Source of the DNA: a bacterium
Lineage (GTDB): Bacteria > UBP4 > UBA4092 > JAOAEQ01
DNA: 64,000 nucleotides
Reading direction: 5' to 3'
NCBI GenBank assembly: GCA_026416715.1
Contig: JAOAEQ010000004.1
Location: 81,642 to 145,641 of the forward strand
Shown here piece by piece: positions 8,832-17,459 of this stretch (positions are counted from its first letter, which is position 1; each line of letters begins with the position of its first letter). The translations under genes were made by a program, and so were the position numbers. The notes under the pieces were generated by a model, which ran no database searches, was not told the origin of the DNA, and saw only the letters and a list, made by a program, of their open reading frames with translations.

Positions 8832-8860
8832 TTGTTCTTCCGTTCTTCCGTTCTTTCGTT
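8832..8860 (-). repeat. array of 8-base repeats, right flank and leader of the four-helix-bundle gene
   Basis: Read on the minus strand it is about 3.5 units of (A/C)G(A/G)AAGAA directly upstream of the ATG at 8828. It is purine-rich and may act as the ribosome-binding site, so copy number could alter expression. Confidence 0.75.
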
Positions 8861-8867
8861 AAATGTT

Positions 8868-10355
8868 TTACCAAAGCGTTTGCTTAATTTCCATCTTATA
8901 CGAGAACTGGCCGTAGTATAGATTCACATCATCATACTCAACTTCACCGCGCTGGAAATCAACAGTATCTGATCGCACCGCGTTTTTCGGCGGATAAAGC
9001 GGAACACCGTGGTCTTTGTTTGCCACCAGCCGATATGGATCCATGTTCCCGAAATAGAAATCATGGAGTTCCCGTTTCTGGTCATCAGTTAAACCGACGG
9101 CATACCGCGTGAAATGGATCGCCCGATGTGGGTCAACTGGCACCCAGCCATACGGGTCGAGATAGATTTCTGTCCAATCATGCATCCCCGACCCTTCCCG
9201 GGTAGGATACATCGTCCAAGCGGTCTGCCATCGCGCAGGAATCCCGTTCATTCGGCAGAGCGTAATGAATAGCAGCGCTTCTTCCCCGCAATCGCCATAG
9301 CGTCGTTTGAACGTCGTCTCGCTGATATTGCGAATCGTGGAATATTCATGCGCATAACTATATAGGATATTAGTCCCAATCCAATCATAAATTTTCTTCG
9401 CTTTCCAATAAGGATTAGTTTCATTTCCGACAATCTCTTGTGAAATATTCCGGAATTCGGGAATAAACATCACATGCGGCGGCTGTTCTTCAAGAAATTT
9501 ATCTACAGCCGGATTCCCGCGCTGATATGGGACAACTTTATTCGGGTCAATTCGGGTATAAACCGAGTATACTTTAAATCTATATTCGAGCTCGAATACC
9601 GTCGGTTTATCTTTTTCCGCTACCCGCTCGAAATAAACTGCACGCATATCTTGGTCAGGTTCACCAATCCATTTCGGCGCCGGATTCGACCGGATAAACC
9701 GCAGGTCTTGCTGTTGCGGTCGAGCTACCGGATACGGCATCCAGCAGCGAACGGTTTTCCCTGCTGGGACTTCATTCGATTTAACGGTTATCGTCATTTT
9801 AACTCTATATTTTTTTGGGTAGATATATCGGTCATACGGCGATTTCTCCGCCGCTTTCCGAATTTTTAAATACTCTTTCCAGACGGATTTATCGTAGGTA
9901 TCACTTTTCGGCGCTATTTCTCGCGCCGCAATTTCCGGATATCGCCAAATCAGGTTGCTTACACTCGATCCGAGGTAATATTTTTCCCCATCTATAATTT
10001 TTACATCGAATTTCCCTTCTGCTTCCCAATTCGCTAATTCATCTTCAGAGAAATTCGCAATCCGCAATTGTAATCTTCTCAACAACTCTTCTCGGGTTAA
10101 CGAATAATCTTTTTTAATCCGGTCGAGTCGTTCGATTTCCCAGAGAAGTTCTTTTTTCTCGATTGCGGATAAAGTTCCTTTTGCGATTTCATCTTGCACT
10201 AATTGTTTCGCGATAGCAAATTCGCCTTTTTCTTCTAAAGCAGCAATTTGCGATTTCAATTCTAACCCCTCCCCGAAACATATAAAATTTGTTATGCTTA
10301 AAATAAGTATTAGCCATAATGAACCTAAAACAAATAATGGTAGTCTTCTTCTCAT
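8868..10355 (-). CDS. secreted transglutaminase-like protein
   Basis: 495 residues with an N-terminal hydrophobic signal (residues ~5-28). Residues ~32-110 are helical and charged. The transglutaminase-like domain (~310-415) shows the Cys-His-Asp triad: Cys356 in RRYGDCGEEALLF, His392 in GMHDWTEIYL, Asp408 in GWVPVDPH. A preceding beta-domain (~185-265) matches the region usually found before bacterial transglutaminase cores. Such proteins are peptidases or cross-linking enzymes outside the cytoplasm. It is divergent from the putative glycosidase at 10576 and has its 3' end against the four-helix-bundle gene. Substrate unknown. Confidence 0.85.
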   Translation of the reverse strand: MRRRLPLFVLGSLWLILILSITNFICFGEGLELKSQIAALEEKGEFAIAKQLVQDEIAKGTLSAIEKKELLWEIERLDRIKKDYSLTREELLRRLQLRIANFSEDELANWEAEGKFDVKIIDGEKYYLGSSVSNLIWRYPEIAAREIAPKSDTYDKSVWKEYLKIRKAAEKSPYDRYIYPKKYRVKMTITVKSNEVPAGKTVRCWMPYPVARPQQQDLRFIRSNPAPKWIGEPDQDMRAVYFERVAEKDKPTVFELEYRFKVYSVYTRIDPNKVVPYQRGNPAVDKFLEEQPPHVMFIPEFRNISQEIVGNETNPYWKAKKIYDWIGTNILYSYAHEYSTIRNISETTFKRRYGDCGEEALLFITLCRMNGIPARWQTAWTMYPTREGSGMHDWTEIYLDPYGWVPVDPHRAIHFTRYAVGLTDDQKRELHDFYFGNMDPYRLVANKDHGVPLYPPKNAVRSDTVDFQRGEVEYDDVNLYYGQFSYKMEIKQTLW

Positions 10356-10462
10356 AATCGAATTCCTTTCTTAAAGTTTATTTAAGAAAAATTATATCAT
10401 TTATATCAATTATTTTGCTAGATAGGGACAATTTGCTTGATAAGGATAAAGAAGTAGTAACG

Positions 10463-10503
10463 GAGAGGAACCAGTGTGCCTTTAACCCACACTGGTTCCT
10501 CTC
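10463..10503. repeat. perfect 16-bp inverted repeat between divergent genes
   Basis: Arms 10463-10478 and 10488-10503 are exact reverse complements with a 9-base loop and no T run. It lies in the 220-base divergent region between the transglutaminase and glycosidase genes. Could be an operator, an RNA hairpin or a small mobile-element relic. Confidence 0.75.
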
Positions 10504-10575
10504 AAGGTTCTCTTCAGAGATAATACCTAGTTTCGCTAATAATAAGGAATTTTAGATATAATAGATATATATACG

Positions 10576-13317
10576 ATGAAGTCAAGTAAAATAGTGCTGA
10601 TTTTTTTAATTATTGCGCATTGTCACCTTTTATCGCAATCCCTGTTAGCGACTGATATTACCACCCAAGATGGGTTAACCTTACAGTTTTCAAATAGTGA
10701 TGGGAGCTTTGCAGCGATTACCATTGATGGACGTTCGCTTCCGTTATTTGGCAATACAACCGGCGGACTGTCGATTATCGAAGGACACTCGGTAACCTCA
10801 ACTACCAACCTATTCACGCATAGTTTCGAAACCAATCTCCCGCTATGGTCGAATGCGCAGAATGATAACTGGACGACCGGAACGCTCTATTATAGTTGGA
10901 TAACCAGTGGTGGACTTGGCAATTCCCAATATCTCAAACTCGGGAATGGAACTACTCCCGGCGCAGGGATTGCGTTCAACCAGCTTTTGCCAGTCAGTTC
11001 AGGGAAATATCAAATAAGTTGGTATGGGAAATCTGCGGATACGACTAGCAAATATATATTCTGCATTCGGCTTTTTGATGCGAATTCAACTGATATAACG
11101 CAAACCACGACCCCGCCGACCGGCTGGGGTTATAGCGGAACGTCGAAAGCGCATTTCGTTTGCGGGATGAGCAATACTCTTCCGGATACCTGGGAACAGT
11201 TTCGGTACGAATATCTTATGCCGGAAGGAGTGAAATATATCACGATTTCGCTCCGCTACTGGAACGGCGGAGATTATTATGTCAATATCGATAACCTTGA
11301 AATCTGGAAAACCAGCGGGATTGAATGGGAGAATGAACTGCCGATATATTCGCAATTAACTGGAACTGGACAACCGAACCAGTTTGGTTTCAAGCTTAAT
11401 CCACCGGGTAAAAATTTATCGATAACCTTAACTTATACGCAACTCTCGGAATGTATCCGAGTTGATGGCGAACTGCAGGATACTTCCAGTCCGTTAACCA
11501 CTCGATTTTTTAAGGTATATTACACTTTGCCGATTGATGCGACCGGTTGGAACTGGTTCGATGATATTTACCGCCAGCGGAATATCGATACTTCCAAAAC
11601 TGCTTACGAAAACACGGTTACGATACAAAATCGAAAAGTGGCGATATATCCATTCACCGCACTCACAGATGCAACTAGTGGAATCTCTCTTGCCGTTCCG
11701 ATGACTGAACCACGTATCCAGAATACCAGTTACTGCCGACCAATTGGTTTACGAATTCAATTCGATTTGGCAATATCTCCTGCAACTCTACTCCTCGGCG
11801 CTGGGAAAGCGACGTTCCATTTCATTCTCTATAAACTCGATACGCCGAACTGGGGATTTCGTTCCGCAGCGAAAAAATATTATGCGCTCTATCCGGAATA
11901 TTTTATGAAACGAACCGGAGATGAAGGTTGCTGGGAATATCCGATAGCACCAACAGTCGTTCAGAATCCGCTAGATTTCGGATTTAAATTCTATGAAACT
12001 AATCCGCAGAGTTCAACGGTTATCGATACCTGCAATCAGCTCGGAATCGAAATCTATCATTATCACGAGCCATGGGGCGCGTGGATGGGCTGGGGATATG
12101 TTACTACCAAACCGAGTTATGACGAACGTACTGCTCGGTTATATGCCTGGGCAGCAGATACCGGCTCCAGCTTAAAATGGAATAACGCACCACGATGGTA
12201 TACCGCACAAGCGATAATCAATTCCGGATATCTTGATGATTCTAGCAGATTTCAAATCGATGCGAGCAGCTATTTCTGGCATCAATGGAGCGGGTCGAGT
12301 TCCTGGAACCAGTTCTGGCCAACGAATCCGGATATGAATCTCCCTCAGCCGAATATGGGAACAGCATATAAAACGTATTCTGTAGATTATCGTGCTGCGG
12401 ACGCAACTGGCGGAATGTATGTCGATTCGATTTTAGTCGGGAGTAGTATGGGTGGAGTAAGCGATTATCGGTATAGTCATTTTTCGACGGTGACACTCCC
12501 GCTAACGTTCTCGGATACGCAAGGGAAACCGATTATCGCCAGCGAACTCCAGCAGTATGCTTATCTCGATTGGCTAGGAAATTATCTTCATGCGCAAGGG
12601 AAAAAGGTTATGGGGAATATCTTTCCGACTGCATATCGGTTCTACGCGCATCTATTGGATATCCTTGGGTCGGAAGTATGGAATGTTACTGAGCCGGAAT
12701 CGGATATTGCGATTCGAAGAACCTTATGTTATCAGAAAGTTAATACCAACCTACTCCAATTCTGGGAAACGAGATTTTTAACCAAAGATGAAATTGAAAC
12801 CTATCTGAAACATCAATTGTTCTATGGCTCATATCCGGGGATAAGTTCCGCTGGCGGTGGTCTGACGTATGGCGCACCAGTCCGCTATTTCCTGCATCCG
12901 GAACTCTATGAACGCGACCGAGAACTGTTTATTAAATATATCCCGATAATTAAAACATTAAATCGCGCCGGATGGGAACCGATACCGTTTGCGACGAGTT
13001 CCGTTGATTCAGTCCGCATTGAACGGTTCGGCAATTGGTCAACGTATAATATTTATTATACCGCAAAAAATGCGACCGCAAGCGTTCAAACGACAACGGT
13101 TACCATAACCTATCCGGATTTAGGGATTCAGGATAGCGAATTGCCGAACCTGCACCTCGTTGCGTTATTCGATAATACGTTCATTCCTTTACAATATAAT
13201 ATCATTGAAAAAACCGTTCAATTCCAATGCATCCTTAACCCGAATGAAGTGCATGCGTATCGATTAACCTATACCACTACAACCGTCCCAACTCAACTCT
13301 GGCAAGCCGTCAAATAG
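10576..13317 (+). CDS. secreted putative glycoside hydrolase with an inserted carbohydrate-binding-like domain
   Basis: 913 residues, signal peptide 1-~25 (LLATD). An N-terminal beta-domain (GLTLQFSNSDGSFAAITIDG) is interrupted at ~73-228 by a CBM4/9-like jelly roll ending YYVNIDNLEIW. A likely TIM barrel runs from ~430 to ~800, with strand-end residues typical of glycosidases: HYHEPWGAW, GGMYVDS (Asp617, a plausible nucleophile) and ASELQQYAYLDWLG. A beta-domain closes the protein. I cannot assign a GH family. There is no Shine-Dalgarno; TATAAT at 10557-10562 is 13 bases before the ATG, so the mRNA may be nearly leaderless. Confidence 0.75.
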   Translation: MKSSKIVLIFLIIAHCHLLSQSLLATDITTQDGLTLQFSNSDGSFAAITIDGRSLPLFGNTTGGLSIIEGHSVTSTTNLFTHSFETNLPLWSNAQNDNWTTGTLYYSWITSGGLGNSQYLKLGNGTTPGAGIAFNQLLPVSSGKYQISWYGKSADTTSKYIFCIRLFDANSTDITQTTTPPTGWGYSGTSKAHFVCGMSNTLPDTWEQFRYEYLMPEGVKYITISLRYWNGGDYYVNIDNLEIWKTSGIEWENELPIYSQLTGTGQPNQFGFKLNPPGKNLSITLTYTQLSECIRVDGELQDTSSPLTTRFFKVYYTLPIDATGWNWFDDIYRQRNIDTSKTAYENTVTIQNRKVAIYPFTALTDATSGISLAVPMTEPRIQNTSYCRPIGLRIQFDLAISPATLLLGAGKATFHFILYKLDTPNWGFRSAAKKYYALYPEYFMKRTGDEGCWEYPIAPTVVQNPLDFGFKFYETNPQSSTVIDTCNQLGIEIYHYHEPWGAWMGWGYVTTKPSYDERTARLYAWAADTGSSLKWNNAPRWYTAQAIINSGYLDDSSRFQIDASSYFWHQWSGSSSWNQFWPTNPDMNLPQPNMGTAYKTYSVDYRAADATGGMYVDSILVGSSMGGVSDYRYSHFSTVTLPLTFSDTQGKPIIASELQQYAYLDWLGNYLHAQGKKVMGNIFPTAYRFYAHLLDILGSEVWNVTEPESDIAIRRTLCYQKVNTNLLQFWETRFLTKDEIETYLKHQLFYGSYPGISSAGGGLTYGAPVRYFLHPELYERDRELFIKYIPIIKTLNRAGWEPIPFATSSVDSVRIERFGNWSTYNIYYTAKNATASVQTTTVTITYPDLGIQDSELPNLHLVALFDNTFIPLQYNIIEKTVQFQCILNPNEVHAYRLTYTTTTVPTQLWQAVK

Positions 13318-13785
13318 AAATGGTTAGTAATAGCCATCTATCTTGCAGTAGTTGATTCTATTCAACCTTGAATAAGACTTTCATCAGTATATGCGATCAA
13401 GGTATTAACACATGGAGCCCTATCGTTTCACCGACTACGCTATTTCGTTTCACGTTGGGTTCTCCATCAGGTGTTAGCTCCGATTGTTCAAAGGAAGGTA
13501 TCAGGATAAGCTATAACACTAAAAACTACAAAGCAAAAAAATGAATGAAAAATACGTTCGAGAAGCATATAGAGTCCTTCCGACTCCAAGTACAAGTATA
13601 TACACGAAGAGGGTATGTCAAAAGAAATTGTTTGAAACCTGAATTTTCCTGGTGCAATATTTCCCTGCTTAACCGATGGTGATATTTGTTGCCGCTTCTC
13701 CTTGCTCTCTAAAAGAAAAAAATCAGTTTATCTATCGGATAAACTGATTTTTAGATTCGACTACAATATTAAGATATTAACCGAA
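13318..13785. other. intergenic region, 468 bases, between convergent genes
   Basis: No gene is supported. It contains an imperfect hairpin region at about 13405-13476 (left ACACATGGAGCCC against right GGGTTCTCCATCAGGTGT) and the minus-strand terminator at 13711-13752. The stretch between them shows nothing I can name. Confidence 0.5.
13711..13752 (-). terminator. rho-independent terminator of the thrS-infC-rpmI-rplT operon
   Basis: Perfect 15-bp stem (13718-13732 with 13738-13752), 5-base loop; on the minus strand it is followed by a T run. It lies about 30 bases after the rplT stop codon. Confidence 0.9.
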
Positions 13786-14136
13786 TTATGCTTTTTTCGC
13801 TAATTCAACCAGTTTCGTGAATGTTGCTGGGTCAGAAATAGCAATTTCTGAGAGCATTTTCCGGTCTAATCCAACCTTCGCTTTTTTAAGTCCAGCCATG
13901 AAATCACGATAGGTTATCCCATTGGAGCGAGCAGCTGCGTTAATTCGAACAATCCATAATGACCGAAAATCGCGTTTTCTCGCTTTTCGATCTCGAAACG
14001 CATATTGACCAGCCCGCATTACCGCTTCTTTTGCTGACCGATACAATTTGCTTTTCGCGCCACGGTATCCTTTCGCTAATTTGAGGACTTTTTTCATTCT
14101 GCGGTGACTAACATACCCGCTTTTAACTCGAGCCAT
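13786..14136 (-). CDS. rplT: 50S ribosomal protein L20
   Basis: 116 residues, start at [13 protein letters not shown], preceded by GAAAGGAG at suitable spacing; an earlier in-frame ATG would add 20 residues with no family match. Basic N-terminal tail, then [15 protein letters not shown] and [12 protein letters not shown] are the family core. L20 binds 23S rRNA, is needed early in large-subunit assembly, and in many bacteria represses its own rpmI-rplT message through the leader. Last gene of the operon; terminator follows. Confidence 0.98.
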   Translation of the reverse strand: MARVKSGYVSHRRMKKVLKLAKGYRGAKSKLYRSAKEAVMRAGQYAFRDRKARKRDFRSLWIVRINAAARSNGITYRDFMAGLKKAKVGLDRKMLSEIAISDPATFTKLVELAKKA

Positions 14137-14278
14137 ATAAGTTATCGTTCTCCTTTCAACATAAAACCTGGTTAAATGGCTTAATAAGTTAACCAAGCTA
14201 AATTACCAAATTTTTTACAATTTGTTTTAACCTAATAACCAGTTAACTCTTCACCATTTACCATACATCATAAATAAA

Positions 14279-14473
14279 CTATACTGATATCAAGGTACGA
14301 ATTGTTTTCGCTTCCCCTTTAAAAACATACCCTGGTTTCCGTAACGCTCGTTTCTGCCGTTTCGATTTCGCAGCCAGTAGATGACGTAGATACGCTCGTT
14401 TCCGTTTAATTTTACCGGTTGCGGTAAGTTTAAACCGTTTTTTCGCTCCACGATGTGATTTAAGTTTTGGCAT
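14279..14473 (-). CDS. rpmI: 50S ribosomal protein L35
   Basis: 64 residues, start [15 protein letters not shown]; an upstream in-frame start would add 23 unrelated residues. The highly basic composition, [13 protein letters not shown] and the C-terminal RKPGYVF are typical. Component of the large ribosomal subunit. It sits between infC and rplT as in most bacteria; the 227-base gap from infC holds a candidate L20 leader hairpin. Confidence 0.98.
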   Translation of the reverse strand: MPKLKSHRGAKKRFKLTATGKIKRKRAYLRHLLAAKSKRQKRALRKPGYVFKGEAKTIRTLISV

Positions 14474-14604
14474 AATAGAAATGCAGGATAACGTTAAAGT
14501 AGGGTCTTGATTTATCAATCCCGTTGTAAGTGTTTTGAACATTGAACCCTACGTTACGCCTGCGGTTTAACTCCTTCCTAAACGAAATAAATAATGGAGA
14601 TAAT

Positions 14605-14678
14605 GCAGAAATCTATCCCTTATAATCCTAGCGCTATGTTAGGGGGAATAACGCTGATTTAAGAGGGATTATTTCTGC
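14605..14678 (-). promoter_or_regulatory. candidate L20-responsive leader hairpin ahead of rpmI-rplT
   Basis: An 8-bp perfect outer stem (14605-14612 with 14671-14678) continues imperfectly inward and encloses a second small hairpin near 14627-14643. Position between infC and rpmI is where L20 leaders control rpmI-rplT in other bacteria. I recognise position and a foldable element, not a specific Rfam consensus. Confidence 0.4.
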
Positions 14679-14700
14679 TACCCTCTGAAAATAGAACATG

Positions 14701-15447
14701 CTATTGAACCGAATTCAAATTTGTTTCCTGATGAGTTGATATCGCTGGGTCAACCGCTTGATTCGAATTCGATTCCGGTATTAACGGTTTCAGAGGTTCG
14801 ACTACACTCGGTACCGGATTGTTTCCAACAGGAGCAGGGGTATCAACCGCAACTTTTTTCCTTGCATCGGTAGAAGAACTGACTGGCGATTCAGTCTTTT
14901 TCAGTTGTTTTTTAATCAGTGGGTTGATAGTAAAAATTGCGGTTAATTCTTTCCCTTCCATTCGTGGCGTTTGCTCTGGTATCGCTAGGTCTTTAATATC
15001 TTCGATAAACCGTGTCATAACTTTCTGACCGATTTCTTGATGGGTTATCTGTCGTCCATGATATACAATCGCTACCCGTACCTTATCTCCTTCGGTTATA
15101 AACTCTCGTGCATGCCGTAGTTTAAACTGATAATCATGCTCACTAATGTTCGGTCCCATTTTAATTTCTTTAACTTTAATTGTTTTCTGTTTCTTTCTCG
15201 CTTCTTTTTCCCGTTTCGCTTTTTCGAATTTATACTTGCCGTAGTCCATAATACGACATACCGGCGGAACCGCTTGCGAAGATACTTCAACCAAATCGAG
15301 CCCTACTTCCCGTGCTTTATTTAACGCTTCCTGGAGCGGAAGAATCCCGAGTTGTACCCCGTCAGGACCAATCACCCGCACCTCTTTTGCGCGAATATAC
15401 GTATTAATTCTTACTCTCGGTTGTTGCGGTTTATATGGTCTAAATAT
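14701..15447 (-). CDS. infC: translation initiation factor IF-3 with an AUA start and a C-terminal extension
   Basis: 248 residues if started at ATA (15445-15447). The reading frame upstream of the first GTG (15381) encodes RVRINTYIRAKEVRVIG, the standard IF-3 N-terminus, and the only sensible start is ATA placed 7 bases after GAGGTGA (15455-15461). IF-3 binds the 30S subunit, prevents premature 50S joining and rejects non-AUG starts; E. coli infC itself uses AUU for autoregulation. Core motifs: PPVCRIMDYGK and VKEIKMGP. Residues ~180-248 are a low-complexity Pro/Ser/Ala-rich tail absent from E. coli IF-3. Downstream of thrS in the usual operon order. Confidence 0.95.
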   Translation of the reverse strand: MFRPYKPQQPRVRINTYIRAKEVRVIGPDGVQLGILPLQEALNKAREVGLDLVEVSSQAVPPVCRIMDYGKYKFEKAKREKEARKKQKTIKVKEIKMGPNISEHDYQFKLRHAREFITEGDKVRVAIVYHGRQITHQEIGQKVMTRFIEDIKDLAIPEQTPRMEGKELTAIFTINPLIKKQLKKTESPVSSSTDARKKVAVDTPAPVGNNPVPSVVEPLKPLIPESNSNQAVDPAISTHQETNLNSVQ

Positions 15448-15454
15448 TGTTACG

Positions 15455-15461
15455 TCACCTC
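15455..15461 (-). promoter_or_regulatory. ribosome-binding site that fixes the infC start
   Basis: GAGGTGA on the minus strand, seven bases ahead of the ATA codon. An in-frame TGA overlaps this element, so no upstream start is possible, and the next downstream candidates (ATT, GTG) are too far from it. Confidence 0.8.
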
Positions 15462-15467
15462 ACTTAT

Positions 15468-15505
15468 TAAAATCCAAAATTCAATATTCAAATGGCAAAA
15501 TAACA
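15468..15505. repeat. dispersed AAAATCCAAAATTCAA-type intergenic repeat
   Basis: Copy of an A-rich repeat (AAAATCC-AAA-TTCAA-) also seen at about 36463-36490, 46401-46430, 47092-47115 and, on the other strand, 47172-47200. Here it lies in the thrS-infC gap. Confidence 0.6.
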
Positions 15506-15545
15506 TCCAGATTTTAACCTATTATTTTACTGTGATTTGTATCGA

Positions 15546-17270
15546 TTATTCAATATTCAATTCCGGTTTAAGTAACGCTAAAAATTCGGGGATAGTCATT
15601 GCGCCGAAATCTTTTCCATCACGTCGTCGCACCGCAACGGTCTGACTGGTTTGCTCGCGTTCACCGAGAACCAGCATATACGGGATTTTTTCAAGTTGCG
15701 CATCACGGATTTTATGTCCGAGTTTCTCGTTGCGTTCATCTACTTCAACTCGTAAATCCTGCTGCTTTAAGATTTCGTGCACTTGTTTCGCATACTCCAT
15801 CAAACTATCTTTTATTGGCAGGATTTTGATTTGTACCGGAGCTAACCAAGTAGGAAACGCACCGGCATAATGTTCGATCAGCACACCTAAAAACCGTTCT
15901 AGAGACCCGAGTAATGCGCGATGAATCATATACGGCCGATGCGGTTTACCATCTTCTCCAATATATTCAAGGTCGAATCGGGTAGATAGGTTAAAATCAA
16001 ATTGGATAGTTGAACATTGCCAGGGTCGGCCGAGACTATCTTTAATTTTAACATCTATTTTGGGTCCGTAAAATACACCGCCACCTTCATCAATCTGATA
16101 AGGTAATCCGGTCTGGTCAATAGCATTTTTTAACGATGCCATCGCTTTTTCCCAATCTTCCGCTGAACCAACCGCTTTCTCCGGTTTAGTCGCTAGATAG
16201 ATATCAAATTCATGGAACCCGAAGGTACGTAATATAAACAACACGAAATTAAGCGTTCGGGCAATCTCTGATTCCATCTGGTCAGGACGGCAGAAAATAT
16301 GGGCATCATCTTGGGTAAACCCACGAACCCGTAAAAGTCCATGCAGGACACCAGAACGTTCATAGCGATATACCGTTCCTAATTCTGCCCAGCGTAACGG
16401 TAACTCGCGATAGCTGCGAGTTTGCGATTTATAGACTAGAATATGAAACGGACAATTCATCGGTTTGAGAAAATAATTCTGTCCTTCGATATCCAGCGGA
16501 GAATACATGTTCTCCTGATAAAAATCAAGATGGCCGGAAGTCTGCCATAACAGAGAACGGCCGATATGCGGCGTGTATAATAATTCATATCCGTTCTTAT
16601 AATGTTGTTTCCGCCAGAAAGTTTCGATAATATTCCGTATCCGCCCACCTTTCGGATGATAACAAACCAACCCAGCACCGGATTCTTCATGGATACTAAA
16701 TAAATCTAATTCTTTTCCTAACTTGCGATGATCACGCCGTTTTGCTTCTTCAAGTTTAGCAACATACGCGTCTAATTCTTCTTGCGTATAAAATGCGGTA
16801 CCATAAATCCGTTGTAACATTGGATTGTGTTCGTCTCCACGCCAGTATGCTCCAGCAACGGATAACAGTTTAAATGCTTTCACTTCTCCGGTACTTGCCA
16901 GGTGTGGTCCCCGACATAAATCAACAAATGAACCATGACGATAGAGCGTAACCGTATTATCAGGGATATCATTCAGTAATTCAACTTTATAACGTTCTCC
17001 CTGACTAAGAAACTGCTGTTTTGCGGTTTCTTTATCAATTTCAATCCGCTCAAATGGAACGTTCGATTTGATGATTTCTCGCATTCGTTCTTCTATTTTC
17101 GCTAAATCCGATTCTTTGAACGTTGTTGGACTATCGAAATCATAATAGAATCCATCAGCAATCGCTGGTCCGATAGCCAGTTTGGTTCCCGGAAATAGTT
17201 CAGTAACCGCTTGTGCCATAATATGCGATGTGCTATGTCGTAACGTTTCTAAACTTATTTGGTCTGCCAT
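15546..17270 (-). CDS. thrS: threonyl-tRNA synthetase lacking the TGS domain
   Basis: 574 residues; the E. coli enzyme is 642. The protein begins almost directly with the editing domain (LRHSTSHIMAQAV; HxxxH at His12/His16, then DLCRGPH with Cys119/His123), so the ~60-residue N-terminal TGS domain is absent. The class II catalytic core has the zinc ligands Cys273 (MNCPFH), His324 (DDAHIF) and His450 (MIHRALLGS), followed by the anticodon-binding domain (from ~470). Charges tRNA-Thr and clears mischarged Ser. First gene of thrS-infC-rpmI-rplT. No T-box features were seen upstream and no clear ribosome site. Confidence 0.97.
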   Translation of the reverse strand: MADQISLETLRHSTSHIMAQAVTELFPGTKLAIGPAIADGFYYDFDSPTTFKESDLAKIEERMREIIKSNVPFERIEIDKETAKQQFLSQGERYKVELLNDIPDNTVTLYRHGSFVDLCRGPHLASTGEVKAFKLLSVAGAYWRGDEHNPMLQRIYGTAFYTQEELDAYVAKLEEAKRRDHRKLGKELDLFSIHEESGAGLVCYHPKGGRIRNIIETFWRKQHYKNGYELLYTPHIGRSLLWQTSGHLDFYQENMYSPLDIEGQNYFLKPMNCPFHILVYKSQTRSYRELPLRWAELGTVYRYERSGVLHGLLRVRGFTQDDAHIFCRPDQMESEIARTLNFVLFILRTFGFHEFDIYLATKPEKAVGSAEDWEKAMASLKNAIDQTGLPYQIDEGGGVFYGPKIDVKIKDSLGRPWQCSTIQFDFNLSTRFDLEYIGEDGKPHRPYMIHRALLGSLERFLGVLIEHYAGAFPTWLAPVQIKILPIKDSLMEYAKQVHEILKQQDLRVEVDERNEKLGHKIRDAQLEKIPYMLVLGEREQTSQTVAVRRRDGKDFGAMTIPEFLALLKPELNIE

Positions 17271-17459
17271 AGGTTGATAATCTATAGTCTATAGTATAAA
17301 ATCTAAAAATAGTGTAATATTATCTACTAAAATACTGAATTTTACAAGATTAAATCAGTGAAGCGATACAGAATCGGGTTTAAGGAAAACAAAAATGATA
17401 CCGCAATCTGCTGATACTATTCTCTCCCCTGAATGTATTGAATTATTTACCTATTTATT

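Noticed and set aside
17271-17459. T-box or other leader upstream of thrS
   Set aside because: No T-box core or specifier-like hairpin or terminator found in the 189-base divergent gap.
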